From assembly GCF_002950945.1 (NCBI RefSeq), contig NZ_CP012673.1:3381001-3445000 (forward strand): a DNA stretch of 64,000 nucleotides, read 5' to 3'. Numbering within the stretch: position 1 is the first letter of the stretch; each line of letters opens with the position of its first letter. Positions 9,154 to 17,743 of this stretch are shown piece after piece. Both the position numbers and the translations under genes were made by a program. This DNA comes from Sorangium cellulosum (GTDB lineage Bacteria > Myxococcota_A > Polyangia > Polyangiales > Polyangiaceae). The notes under the pieces are model-generated. The model did no database searches. It was not told where the DNA came from and was given only the letters and a program-made list of their open reading frames with translations.

Positions 9154-9271
9154 GACGACGCCCCTCCTGACGGGCGCGGGCCTCCACCTGCCGCCGCCGG
9201 CCTGTCGCCTTAAGACGAGGCCGCGGCGCTCTTCCTGGTCACAGAGCGCCTCGGCGGCGCGCCGTCAACCG

Positions 9272-10096
9272 TCAACTCGCGCCGAGCCAGGCCTCGACTT
9301 GCTCGGTGAACGGCGCCGGGGCGTCGAGCATCAGCCAGTGGCTGGTCCCGGGCAGCACGGCGGTCGAAAGCGCGGGCCTGAGCGCGTGGAGGCTGAACGG
9401 CCACGCGTTCGCGGGGGCGAGGAGGGCGTGGGCGCGCGCGCGGGAGGACGACGACGCGGCGAGGTACCGGTCCAGCGCGCCCACGGCCTCGAACCGGGCG
9501 ATGCTCCGCGACATGCCGACCAGCCGGTCGCGCGGCGTGGCGGCGAGGCGCGCCAGCACCGTCTCCCGCGTCGCGGGCGTGCTGCCCGCGAGCGCCTGGT
9601 CGAACTGCCTGGCGACGGCGTCTCGCCAGCCGTCGGTCTCGAGCGCGGCGAGGTAGGGCGGGATCTGCTGCTCATAGATCTCCGCCGGGAGCTGCGTGAA
9701 GTCGCCGGGCGGGTCCGCGAGCACGAGGCGCGCGACCCGCTCCGGATGCGCGGCCGCGGCGGCGAGCACCACGAGCGCGCCGTAGCTGTGGCCGACGAGC
9801 GCCACGCGGGGCAGGCCGAGCGCGTCGAGGACCGCGAGCACGTCGGCCGCACACGCGGAAGGGGAGTAGTCCACGTCCGGCGGGGCCTCCGACGCGCCGT
9901 GCCCCCGGAGGTCGAGGGCCACGGCGCGGCGCCGGCCGGCGAGGCGGGCGAGCGGCGCGTCCCAGAAGCCGGTGTGACCGACCATCCCGTGAACGAACAC
10001 CGCCGGGAGCGCCTCGCGCGAGGACGCCGGGCCCGCGGCGGGATGGTCGACGACGTGGAGCGCGCCCGCGGGGCCAGCGATCATCGTGGAATGCAT
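9272..10096 (-). CDS. Alpha/beta hydrolase
   Basis: A 274-aa alpha/beta-fold hydrolase. The oxyanion-hole region is VFVHGMVGHTGFWD. The nucleophile elbow is GHSYG with Ser104. The catalytic His is His253 in GTSHWLMLDAP. The acid is probably the Asp in the VLADPPGD region. There is no signal peptide, so it is probably cytoplasmic. Candidate reactions include ester, lactone or C-C bond hydrolysis; the sequence does not decide. The neighbours (a methyltransferase downstream and a DUF2252 protein upstream) do not define a pathway. Confidence 0.85.
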   Translation of the reverse strand: MHSTMIAGPAGALHVVDHPAAGPASSREALPAVFVHGMVGHTGFWDAPLARLAGRRRAVALDLRGHGASEAPPDVDYSPSACAADVLAVLDALGLPRVALVGHSYGALVVLAAAAAHPERVARLVLADPPGDFTQLPAEIYEQQIPPYLAALETDGWRDAVARQFDQALAGSTPATRETVLARLAATPRDRLVGMSRSIARFEAVGALDRYLAASSSSRARAHALLAPANAWPFSLHALRPALSTAVLPGTSHWLMLDAPAPFTEQVEAWLGAS

Positions 10097-10289
10097 GTGC
10101 GCCGGATACCTCGTCTTGCGGTCTGAAGGATCGTGTCGGGCTGCGAGGGCCGAGCGTACGCAAGGCGCTCGGCCGGCGCAACGCGGAGCGCTCCGGGCCG
10201 GCGCCTGCGGGCGAGCGCGGAGCCGCGCTGCGCTCGATCCCGTCGCTGCTCCGGCCGGCGCGAGCTCGCCTCGATCCGGTGCCCTGCCT

Positions 10290-11387
10290 TCACCCCTTCC
10301 GCGCCCGCTCGTACGCCTTCATCCACCGCTTCGCGGTCACCTCGAGGCTCTCCCTGAGCCAGTCGTCGAGCTTGCGGAGGTCGAGCCCGGCGAACGCCTC
10401 GGCGTGCTGGCGCGCGAGCAGGCTCACCTGCACTTCCAGCGCCGCGCGCTGGTCGCGCTTCGCGAGCTTCTCGACGTCCAGCGACGCCCGTCCCAGGCGA
10501 TCGCGGAGCACATAGAGGCTCCGGCCGAGCGGCACCTCGATGTAATAAGGCACGTCGAGGCCCCTCCATATCGACGCCTTGGCCAGCGCGAGCCGGTCCT
10601 CGTCCTCGTGAAGGTAATTGCTCCAGCTCGTCGCCGCGTGGGTCGTCTCCTTGAACTCCAGGAGGCGCAGGCGCGCGCCGTCGCCGCTCCGCTCGCGCGC
10701 GAGCAGCAGGTACCGCTCGAGCCCGCCCGAGCCGCCGGAGTCCCGATCCCGGTGGGCGAGCTCGATCACCTCGAGCTCCATCTGCGGCGCGAGCCGGCCG
10801 AGCGCCTCGCAGAGCTTCTGCCTCGTCCCGTCGGGCACACGCGACAGCTGCAGCGAGGGCTCCTCGAACCGGAACGCCTCGCCCTCGATCCACTTCGCGA
10901 GCTGGCGAGCGTCCCTGGCCGCGACGTCGGGGTACAGCGCCTCGGGGAGCTCGCGCGGCGGCTCGTTGCCCTGGAGGATGTCCTCGTAGAGCTCCATGAG
11001 CTGGGCGAGCGTCTTGCCGTCGTCGAGCAGCAGCCGGAGCGCGGTGAAGTACCGCAGCGCGTCCAGCGCGGCGAGGCCGGGGCCCGAGTCGTCGAGATCG
11101 TTGAACACGTAGCGCGGGCCCACCGTGAACGTGATGACCCCGAAGTTCGCTGGGTGCGGATCGCCGAAGCAGAGGCAGCGCCCGCCGGGCACCTTGCTCC
11201 TGGGGACGTCCAGCAGATCGACGTGCCACGCCTGCGGGAAGCTCCGCATGAAGCGGAGCGGCGAGCGCGACGCGGCCTCCCATTTCTCCTCGAACTCGAG
11301 CGGCTCGACGTGGGGGTTCACCGCCCGGAAGAACGCGCGGGTGAGCGCGGCGACGGGGAGCAGATCGCGCTCTTCTATGGGACGCAT
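10290..11387 (-). CDS. DUF2252 family protein
   Basis: A 365-aa DUF2252 protein. The family hallmark CFGDPHPANFGV lies near residue 70, followed by FNDLDDSGPGL. These resemble the catalytic and metal loops of aminoglycoside-phosphotransferase-like kinases. Family function is not established. The start at 11387 (MRPIEERDL) follows GAGGAGG closely; a longer reading upstream has no such site. A C-terminal charged helical part (LAKRDQRAALEVQVSLLA) precedes the end. About 190 bp separate it from the hydrolase, and nothing is visible in that gap. Confidence 0.8.
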   Translation of the reverse strand: MRPIEERDLLPVAALTRAFFRAVNPHVEPLEFEEKWEAASRSPLRFMRSFPQAWHVDLLDVPRSKVPGGRCLCFGDPHPANFGVITFTVGPRYVFNDLDDSGPGLAALDALRYFTALRLLLDDGKTLAQLMELYEDILQGNEPPRELPEALYPDVAARDARQLAKWIEGEAFRFEEPSLQLSRVPDGTRQKLCEALGRLAPQMELEVIELAHRDRDSGGSGGLERYLLLARERSGDGARLRLLEFKETTHAATSWSNYLHEDEDRLALAKASIWRGLDVPYYIEVPLGRSLYVLRDRLGRASLDVEKLAKRDQRAALEVQVSLLARQHAEAFAGLDLRKLDDWLRESLEVTAKRWMKAYERARKG

Positions 11388-11538
11388 CGAGCCTCCTCTG
11401 GCCTTACAGGTGACGTGATCGCGGCGATGTTCTCGGTTGCTCCGCGAGCGCGCCACCGCCCGCGCGCAGCTCCCCTAGCTAGCACGCGGGCGGCCTCCGT
11501 GAGGATGGGGTCTTCCGTGAGGGGGGCGGTCCGTCCAC

Positions 11539-13044
11539 CTACGGCGCCGCGGCGGCCACCTCGCACGTGAACGGGGAGAACCCGTCGTACGCCCCGACGA
11601 GCACGGTGTAGACGCCGCTCTCCGGGCAGACGGTCCGCGCCTCGGGGCAGACGCTGCACGCGTCGTCGACCGACGTGATGGCCTCGGCCACCGTGCACCC
11701 CGACGCCGCCGCGCCGTCGCAGACCCGGATCATCGGGTCGCCCGCGCAGACGCCGCCGGAGCAGCCGCAGCCCACGACGAGCGGCTCGCCGGGGGTGCAG
11801 GTCGCGGCCTCGAAGCCGGGCGCGATCGACCAGCCGCAGTCGCGATCCTGGCCCTGGGCGCCGGTGGTGCAGGGCTCGAGCGGCTCGGCGGGGCCCGGCG
11901 GGACGTCCGCGGGGATCGTCACCGGGACCTCGATCGTGTTGTTGTCGTAGTTGCTCTCCGGGAGCGTGTGGTTCGTGTTGACGGAGAGGCGGAGCGTGTA
12001 CTCCCCGGGGGCGACGCCGGTGATGTCGACCCACTGGCAGTCGAGGCCGGCGCCGTAGATGTCGCTCCAGCCGCGCTGGATGCCCTGGAAGCCGCAGTGG
12101 TAGCGCGGCGCGGACGGCGCGCCCGGCGTGCCCACGGACGAGAGGTCCATCAGGCAGAACGCCTGCTTGTGGCCCGTCGCGGCGATCGCGCCCGTCGGAT
12201 CGAGGAGCTCGTACCGGGCGTAGCCCTCGAAGTGGTAGTGGTTGTGGCACGCGGAGAACTCGAAGCCGGAGGTGAGGTTCGGGTCGCCGAGGATCATGTC
12301 GGCGCCGCCGATGTTCGGCGTCTCCGTGCTGAAGTTGAGCAGGCGGCGATCGCCCGCCGCGGCGACGCAGCCCTCCACGATCGCGCAGCTGTCCGCCGGG
12401 AAGACCTGGTGGGAGATGAAGAGGCTCGCCTGCGCCGTTTCCGCGGAGATCGTCAGGTCGGGCAGCGGGCACTCGGCGCCGTCCTCCAGCTGCGTGCACA
12501 TGCCCAGGAAGCCGCTGACACAGCACGTCTGGCCCTCGCCGCAGTCGCTGTCGCTGCTGCACAGGCGGCCCTCGGTCGCGGGGTCCGCCTCCTCGACCTC
12601 GAGCGCGATGTCGAACGCGCCCTGCCGGAGCTCCACGTCTTCCGCGTCGACGCGGAAGCGGAGCGCCACCTGCGTGCGCGAGTCCGGGAACACCTCGAAG
12701 TCCAGGGGGTTCGGCGAGAGGAGCTGCGCCTCGACCGGCTCGATCAGGTTGTCGAGGCCGACGCGCTCGAGCCGCCAGCCCTCCTGCAGGAAGGTGAAGT
12801 AGCTGCCGACCGGCACGTCGGCGCTCAGCGTGGTGCGGTTCGGCTGCTCCTCGGTCTGGAAGAAGAGGGTGCTCGCCGGTCCCTGCACCATCACCACGGC
12901 GTCGCGCAGCCGGTACACGGAGCCCGAGGCCGACGCGCCGGTCAGGCTCATCTCGACCTGCCCCGTCTCCTCCACGCGCCGCTCCTCGGCCACACACCCG
13001 ATCAACGCCGCCAGTCCGACAAGCCCAAGATGCGTCAGCTTCAT
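11539..13044 (-). CDS. Lysyl-oxidase-domain lipoprotein
   Basis: A 501-aa exported protein with a lipobox at LIGC (Cys17). A Cys-rich stretch (CSSDSDCGEGQTCCVSG) lies near residue 180. The lysyl oxidase domain is at about residues 195-400. The copper-binding motif HNHYH is at residues 267-271, followed by YARYELLD, GHKQAFCLMD, WSDIYGAGLDCQWVDIT and NYDNN, all typical of LOX domains. In animals LOX is a copper amine oxidase that crosslinks matrix proteins; the bacterial role is open. A second Cys-rich region closes the protein. The start at 13044 gives a normal signal peptide, and GAAGG lies 5 nt before it. Confidence 0.85.
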   Translation of the reverse strand: MKLTHLGLVGLAALIGCVAEERRVEETGQVEMSLTGASASGSVYRLRDAVVMVQGPASTLFFQTEEQPNRTTLSADVPVGSYFTFLQEGWRLERVGLDNLIEPVEAQLLSPNPLDFEVFPDSRTQVALRFRVDAEDVELRQGAFDIALEVEEADPATEGRLCSSDSDCGEGQTCCVSGFLGMCTQLEDGAECPLPDLTISAETAQASLFISHQVFPADSCAIVEGCVAAAGDRRLLNFSTETPNIGGADMILGDPNLTSGFEFSACHNHYHFEGYARYELLDPTGAIAATGHKQAFCLMDLSSVGTPGAPSAPRYHCGFQGIQRGWSDIYGAGLDCQWVDITGVAPGEYTLRLSVNTNHTLPESNYDNNTIEVPVTIPADVPPGPAEPLEPCTTGAQGQDRDCGWSIAPGFEAATCTPGEPLVVGCGCSGGVCAGDPMIRVCDGAAASGCTVAEAITSVDDACSVCPEARTVCPESGVYTVLVGAYDGFSPFTCEVAAAAP

Positions 13045-13381
13045 AAAAACCTTCGATCTCCTTTTCGCCCTACCGAGAGCCTTGATGCTCCGAGGGTGGT
13101 CCATCCTTCACCCGGACAACCGCGATTCTTCGCGGGCGCACGATCACGTCGCGACCGCACGAATCCGCCGCGCACGCCGGCGGAACCGGCTGAAGGCGCC
13201 GCGAGCGCCGCGAGCGCCGCGAGCGCCCCTGCCACACGCCGGCGGGTCCACGCCGCGCGCCGGCTCGGTCTGCTCTACGAAGGCGAGGGCCCCGGGCTTC
13301 CCTGCGATGACGAGCGCGCTCGCCGTCCGGCGGCGGGCGGTGCCAAGTGTCTACTTGACAGTTATAGTGTCTCGATTCAGG
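13045..13381. other. Divergent intergenic region
   Basis: This region separates the LOX lipoprotein from the MerR gene. No gene is evident. It holds a short GCGAGCGCC-type triplet of 9-bp repeats near 13195-13230 and the MerR promoter region at its right end. Confidence 0.5.
13346..13372 (+). promoter_or_regulatory. Candidate MerR promoter/operator
   Basis: AGTGTCT occurs twice, at 13346-13352 and 13366-13372, 20 bp apart, so on the same helix face. Between them are TTGACA (13355-13360) and TATAGT (13363-13368). TGTC...GACA also forms a short inverted repeat. The gene starts only 10-19 bp further on. This fits autoregulation by the MerR protein, but binding is inferred. Confidence 0.45.
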
Positions 13382-13858
13382 ATGGTCTTCGTGACGACGT
13401 ACAAGCTCGACGATCTGGCGGGCGAGGCGGGCGTGGCGCCGCGCACGGTGCGCTATTACGTGCAGCGCGGCCTCCTGCCGGCGCCCGAGTTCCGCGGGAA
13501 GGACACCTCCTACGGGCGCGAGCACCTCGCCCGGCTGCGCGCGATCAAGGTCCTCCAGCAGGCGCACTTGCCGCTCGAGGAGATCCAGGCGCGCCTCGCC
13601 GGGGCGAGCCTGGACGAGATCGAGCGCGTCGCCTCGGGGGCGCCGCCGCGCGGGCCCGCGGCGCGCTGCCCCGGCCCGGAGGAGGTGCTCCCGCCGCCCG
13701 CGGGCGCCGGAGCGCCGCGCGGCGAGCGCTGGGAGCGCGTCGAGATCGCCGAGGGCGTGGAGCTCCACGTGCGGAGCGACGCGCCGGAGGGCTCGCGGCG
13801 CATCGCCCTCGATATCGAGTCTCGCTACTCCACCCTTGCCCCGAAAGGCGCGCGATGA
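13382..13858 (+). CDS. MerR-family transcription regulator
   Basis: A 158-aa regulator. The winged helix-turn-helix occupies residues 7-75 (DLAGEAGVAPRTVRYYVQRG, then LARLRAIKVLQQAHLPLEEI). The C-terminal half has no metal-binding Cys pair, so it probably senses something other than heavy metals. ATG at 13382 is taken as start. A GTG at 13391 is also plausible because the AGGA at 13379 is better spaced for it. The stop overlaps the ATG of the VIT/VWA gene (ATGA), so translation of the pair is probably coupled. It should control itself and that gene. Confidence 0.85.
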   Translation: MVFVTTYKLDDLAGEAGVAPRTVRYYVQRGLLPAPEFRGKDTSYGREHLARLRAIKVLQQAHLPLEEIQARLAGASLDEIERVASGAPPRGPAARCPGPEEVLPPPAGAGAPRGERWERVEIAEGVELHVRSDAPEGSRRIALDIESRYSTLAPKGAR

Positions 13859-16500
13859 ACCCGACCACCGCAGCATTGAAATTGCCGTCGTGTCTACGCT
13901 CTTCGGAGGGCCACCCGGTCCCGCTGCTCGGCGTCTCGCTCTCGGGGGAGGTCCTCGGCGGCGCGGCGCGGCTCGTGGTGCGGCAGCGCTACCGGAACGA
14001 GGAGCGCAAGCCGATCGAGGCCATCTATACGTTCCCGCTCCCGAGCGACGCGACGATCGCGGGCTTCGCGATGGAGTGCGCCGGGCGCAGGCTGGAAGGG
14101 GAGGTCAAGGAGCGGGAGGAGGCGTTCCTGGCCTACGACGAGGCGGTCGCCACGGGGCACGGCGCGGCGCTGCTCGACGAGGAGCGGCCCAACGTGTTCA
14201 CGGCCAGCGTGGGCAACCTCCTGCCCGGGGAGGAGACGGTCGTCGAGGTCGCGTTCGTGCAGGCGCTCCGGGTCGACGACGGGGCGCTGCGGCTCATGAT
14301 CCCGACCCTCGTCGCGCCCCGGTACATCCCGGGCGCGCCTCGGGGAGACCGCACGGCGCACGGCGCCGCGGCGCCGACGGATCTCGTGCCCGACGCCGAC
14401 CGCATCTCCCCCGAGATCGCGCGGGTCGATTACGGCATCAGCCTGGATGTCGTCTTCGATCTCGGGCGCGACGTCGCGATCGAGAGCCCCTCGCACGCCC
14501 TCGCGGTGCGCCGGGAGGCGGGGTACCGGCAGCGCGTCTCCTTCCGGAGCGACGAGGCGGCGCTGGATCGGGACATCGTGCTGCTCGCCGCGGGCGCGCC
14601 CGGGGTGCAGGCGGGCGTCGTGTGCGACCGGCGTCCGGGCCAGGAAGGGACGTTCGCGATCACCGTCGTGCCGGACCTGTTCGACGGCAGGCGGGCCCCC
14701 GCCCGGCGCGATGTGGTGTTCGTGGTCGACGTGTCGGGGTCGATGCAGGGCGAGTCGATCGAGCAGGCGAAACGTGCGCTCCGCCTGTGCCTCCGGCACC
14801 TCGCCGAGGGCGACCGGTTCGGGGTGATCGCCTTCTCGAGCGACTTCCAGGCGCTCTCGCCGGCGCTCGTGCCGTTCACGCAGGGGACGCTCGAGCGCGC
14901 GGACGGGTTCGTCGCGGGCCTCGAGGCGGACGGGGGCACGGAGATGATGCAGCCGCTGGTCGCGGCCGTGGAGATGCTCGACGACGCGGGCCGGGATCGC
15001 GTGATCGTGCTGCTCACGGACGGCCAGGTGGGCAACGAGGCCGCGATCGTGGACCGCGTCGTCGGGCTCGGCGAGGGGGTGCGGGTCTACACGTTCGGCA
15101 TCGGGACGAACGTGAGCGATCTGCTCGTGTATGAGCTCGCGAGGCGGACCGAGGGCGCCGCGGAGTTCATCCACCCGGGCGAGCGGATCGACGAGAAGGT
15201 CACGGCGCAGTTCGCGCGGTCGACGGCGGCCCGGGTCGCCGGGATCGAGGCGCGCTTCGAGGGCGTCGACGCCGGCGAGCTCGCGCCGACCGAGCCGCCC
15301 GCGCTCGTCGACGGCGAGCCGTGGGTGCTTTATGGGCGCTACGGGGCGCCGGGCATGGGGCGGCTGCACCTCCGCGGGAAGCTGCGCGGGGAGGCCTTCC
15401 ACTGCGAGGTGCCGGTCGAGCTCGCGGCGGAGGCTTCCCGGCCGGCGCTCCCGGCGCTGTGGGCGGGCGCGCGGGTGCGGGAGCTCGAGGCGTCGGAGCG
15501 CGCGCTGTCCGGCAAGCGCGCCGAGGCGATGCGCAAGCGCATCGTCAACCTCGCGGTGCGGCACGGGGTGGCGTCGAGGCACGCGTCGTTCGTGGTGATC
15601 GAGCGGCGCACGGGCGATCGGCGGGTCCACGGTCAGCCCGAGGCGCGGCCCGTGCCGGTGAGCGCTCCGGCGGGGTGGGGGATGTCCGGCCAGCGTCGCG
15701 CGGGGCGGGGGGTCACCACGATGGGGGTGGTGTCGCGCGCCGGATCGATCGGGGCGGCGCCGATGTCGATCGGGGCGGCGCCGAGGGCGCTCCGGGCGGC
15801 GATGGCCCCGGGCGGGGGAAGCAAGGGGGCGTCGCCCGTCGCGTTCAGTCCGCCCCAGCCTGCCGGGGTCGTCGGCAGGATCGTCGCCCGGTTGCGCGGG
15901 GCCGACGCGGAGCCGGCGACGGGCGCCGCGCCCATGGCCCCGGCGTCGCCCGCGCCGCAGGCCTGGTCCACGGGCGCCGCGGCCAGCTCGGCGGACACTT
16001 TGGCGACCGGCGGACCCGCGGCGTCGCAGCGCTGGCCCGAGGCGGGGCCGGCGTCTGCGCCGGCGCCGGGCGGCGCCCCCGGAGGGCCGATGTCCCCCGC
16101 GGGCGGCGTGGGGCGCATGTTCGAGGAGCAGCGCGCGTCGGGGCTGTGGGAGAGGGGAGAGGCGACCGATCGCGGGCGGCTCACCAGCACCGCGCTGTGC
16201 CTCTCCGCGTGTCATGAGCAGGGCGTCGACTCGGCTCATCCCGTCTACGGTGCCCAGGTGGCCAAGGCCATCGAGGCGCTCTGCGCGCTGGCGACGTCGC
16301 TCCTCCAGGGCGGCGGCGCCGACGACGAGGTGGCCGCGGCGCTCGCGGCGGCCTACCTCGTCGCGAGCGGGCGGCGGCTGCGGGCGCGGATCCAGGAGGC
16401 CGCGGCGTCCGCCACCTCGGAGGCGGTGCGCGCGCTCGCGGGCGAGCTGGGGGATGCCGGGGCGCTCAAGAGGAGGGTCGAGGCGCTGCGCGGCGCGTGA
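13855..16500 (+). CDS. VIT and von Willebrand factor A domain protein
   Basis: An 881-aa protein. A VIT domain at about residues 20-140 (RYRNEERKPIEAIYTFPLP) is followed by a VWA domain at about 285-460. The VWA has an intact metal-ion-dependent adhesion motif, DVSGS, at residues 292-296, plus the Thr-Asp of LLTDGQVG. A Pro/Ala/Gly-rich linker (about 600-755) leads to a C-terminal helical region. No clear signal peptide is present, so its site is uncertain. The bacterial VIT/VWA role is not settled; they resemble inter-alpha-trypsin-inhibitor heavy chains and are thought to bind proteins. The ATG overlaps the MerR stop. Confidence 0.85.
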   Translation: MNPTTAALKLPSCLRSSEGHPVPLLGVSLSGEVLGGAARLVVRQRYRNEERKPIEAIYTFPLPSDATIAGFAMECAGRRLEGEVKEREEAFLAYDEAVATGHGAALLDEERPNVFTASVGNLLPGEETVVEVAFVQALRVDDGALRLMIPTLVAPRYIPGAPRGDRTAHGAAAPTDLVPDADRISPEIARVDYGISLDVVFDLGRDVAIESPSHALAVRREAGYRQRVSFRSDEAALDRDIVLLAAGAPGVQAGVVCDRRPGQEGTFAITVVPDLFDGRRAPARRDVVFVVDVSGSMQGESIEQAKRALRLCLRHLAEGDRFGVIAFSSDFQALSPALVPFTQGTLERADGFVAGLEADGGTEMMQPLVAAVEMLDDAGRDRVIVLLTDGQVGNEAAIVDRVVGLGEGVRVYTFGIGTNVSDLLVYELARRTEGAAEFIHPGERIDEKVTAQFARSTAARVAGIEARFEGVDAGELAPTEPPALVDGEPWVLYGRYGAPGMGRLHLRGKLRGEAFHCEVPVELAAEASRPALPALWAGARVRELEASERALSGKRAEAMRKRIVNLAVRHGVASRHASFVVIERRTGDRRVHGQPEARPVPVSAPAGWGMSGQRRAGRGVTTMGVVSRAGSIGAAPMSIGAAPRALRAAMAPGGGSKGASPVAFSPPQPAGVVGRIVARLRGADAEPATGAAPMAPASPAPQAWSTGAAASSADTLATGGPAASQRWPEAGPASAPAPGGAPGGPMSPAGGVGRMFEEQRASGLWERGEATDRGRLTSTALCLSACHEQGVDSAHPVYGAQVAKAIEALCALATSLLQGGGADDEVAAALAAAYLVASGRRLRARIQEAAASATSEAVRALAGELGDAGALKRRVEALRGA

Positions 16501-16536
16501 CGGGCTCGCGGGGGACATCCGACACACGCGCCGGCG

Positions 16537-17190
16537 TCACCGCGGATCCGTGGCGCTCCCCGGCCGACCCGGCGCTGCAGCGGTGGTGAGGTACCCCACG
16601 ATCGCGTCCGCGATCGCTCGCCGGAGGGGGCCGTCCTCGACGCCTGGAGGTGGGTCGAGGGCCGCTGCGTGCACGAGCTCCTCGAACATGCGCAGGACGA
16701 CGTAGGTGGCGAGATCGAGATCCGGCTGGACGATCTCCGGCCTGTGGCGCAGCAGCAGGTGCCGCGTGCGCTCGAAGACGGCTCGGCTCGCCGCGCTCAG
16801 CGCGCGCTTTTGCTCCAGCGTCGGCAGGTCGGCGTGGAGGAGCCGCTGCAGCCGCGGCTCCGTCCGGTGGACATCGAGGCTCTTCTGGACGAGCACCTCC
16901 GTCGCCTCTCGCAGCGACGATCCGTCGGCCGCCGCGTCGACCTGCTCGAGGAGCTCTAGCATCTGGCGCACGTGGCGCTCGTGCAGCGCGGTGACGAGGG
17001 CGTCCTTGTCAGGGAAGTACTGGTACACCGACCCGACGCTCACGCCCGCGGTCCTGGCGACCAGGTTCGTGTTCGCCCCGTCGTAGCCGTGCGCGTCGAA
17101 AACGCGAGCTGCAGCCTCGATGATGGCCTCGACGAGGAACCGTGAGCGCGCCTGGCGAGGCTCTTTGCGCGGCTTTCGCGGGCCCTTCAT
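16537..17190 (-). CDS. TetR-family transcription repressor
   Basis: A 217-aa TetR regulator. The DNA-binding domain at about residues 10-60 contains AAARVFDAHGYDGANTNLVA and the recognition helix VSVGSVYQYFPDKDAL. The C-terminal ligand domain is unspecific. The start at 17190 has GGAGGAGGAGGG directly upstream, far better than the TTG at 17205. It is divergent from the methyltransferase-like gene at 17248, with only 57 bp between and a palindrome in the gap, so it probably represses that gene and itself. Confidence 0.88.
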   Translation of the reverse strand: MKGPRKPRKEPRQARSRFLVEAIIEAAARVFDAHGYDGANTNLVARTAGVSVGSVYQYFPDKDALVTALHERHVRQMLELLEQVDAAADGSSLREATEVLVQKSLDVHRTEPRLQRLLHADLPTLEQKRALSAASRAVFERTRHLLLRHRPEIVQPDLDLATYVVLRMFEELVHAAALDPPPGVEDGPLRRAIADAIVGYLTTAAAPGRPGSATDPR

Positions 17191-17234
17191 CCCTCCTCCT
17201 CCCAACGCGAGCTTCCGCGGCCTACCGGATCATT

Positions 17235-17247
17235 AGACTCGTAGTCT
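17235..17247. promoter_or_regulatory. Candidate TetR operator (AGACT-N3-AGTCT)
   Basis: A perfect 5-bp inverted repeat with a 3-bp spacer ends directly before the GTG start of the methyltransferase-like gene and lies 45 bp upstream of tetR. The position fits a TetR site. With no ribosome site between palindrome and GTG, the mRNA may be leaderless. Confidence 0.5.
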
Positions 17248-17712
17248 GTGAACACCTCGAACGCTCTCGCACACAAGCTGCTCCCGCCGGTCCTCCTCCT
17301 CGTCCTGGTCGCGCTCATCGGGCTGACACACGCCCTGCTGCCACGCCCGTCGCTGGTCCCGGAGCCATACCGTCCCTTCGGCCTTCTGCCGCTCGCGCTC
17401 GGGATCGCCCTGGCGATCGCGGCCCGCGTGCAGTTCGCCCGGGCCAGGACGGAGATCAACACCTTTGCCGAGCCCACACGGCTGGTGACCCGCGGGCTGT
17501 TCCGGCTGTCCAGGAATCCGATGTACCTCGGCATGGGCCTCGCCGCCGTGGGCGCGGCGATGCTGAGCGGCGCAGCGGTGGCGTTCCTGCTCGCGGCCGC
17601 CTTCGTCGCGATCGTCGACCGCTGGTACATCGCGTTCGAGGAGAGACAGCTGCGCAGCCGGTTCGGCGTCACCTACGAGGCCTATGCCCGTTCGACGCGG
17701 CGCTGGATCTGA
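17248..17712 (+). CDS. Isoprenylcysteine-carboxyl/phospholipid methyltransferase-like membrane protein
   Basis: A 154-aa membrane protein with about four hydrophobic helices. The C-terminal signature of the ICMT/PEMT-like family is present: GLFRLSRNPMYLGM, then YIAFEERQLRSRFGVTYEAY. Family members methylate carboxyl, phospholipid or small lipophilic groups using SAM; bacterial substrates are mostly unknown. The start is GTG at 17248 with no Shine-Dalgarno. Control by the divergent TetR protein suggests induction by a ligand, perhaps a lipophilic compound. It is distinct from the similar gene at 20069-20665. Confidence 0.82.
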   Translation: MNTSNALAHKLLPPVLLLVLVALIGLTHALLPRPSLVPEPYRPFGLLPLALGIALAIAARVQFARARTEINTFAEPTRLVTRGLFRLSRNPMYLGMGLAAVGAAMLSGAAVAFLLAAAFVAIVDRWYIAFEERQLRSRFGVTYEAYARSTRRWI

Positions 17713-17743
17713 CCATGGCCGCCGCGCGAGCCGCGGATCACGT

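Noticed and set aside
11968..13854. A plus-strand extension of the VIT/VWA frame by over 600 codons
   Set aside because: It runs antisense to the lysyl-oxidase lipoprotein and through the MerR gene. The ATG at 13855 overlaps the MerR stop and starts the recognisable protein.
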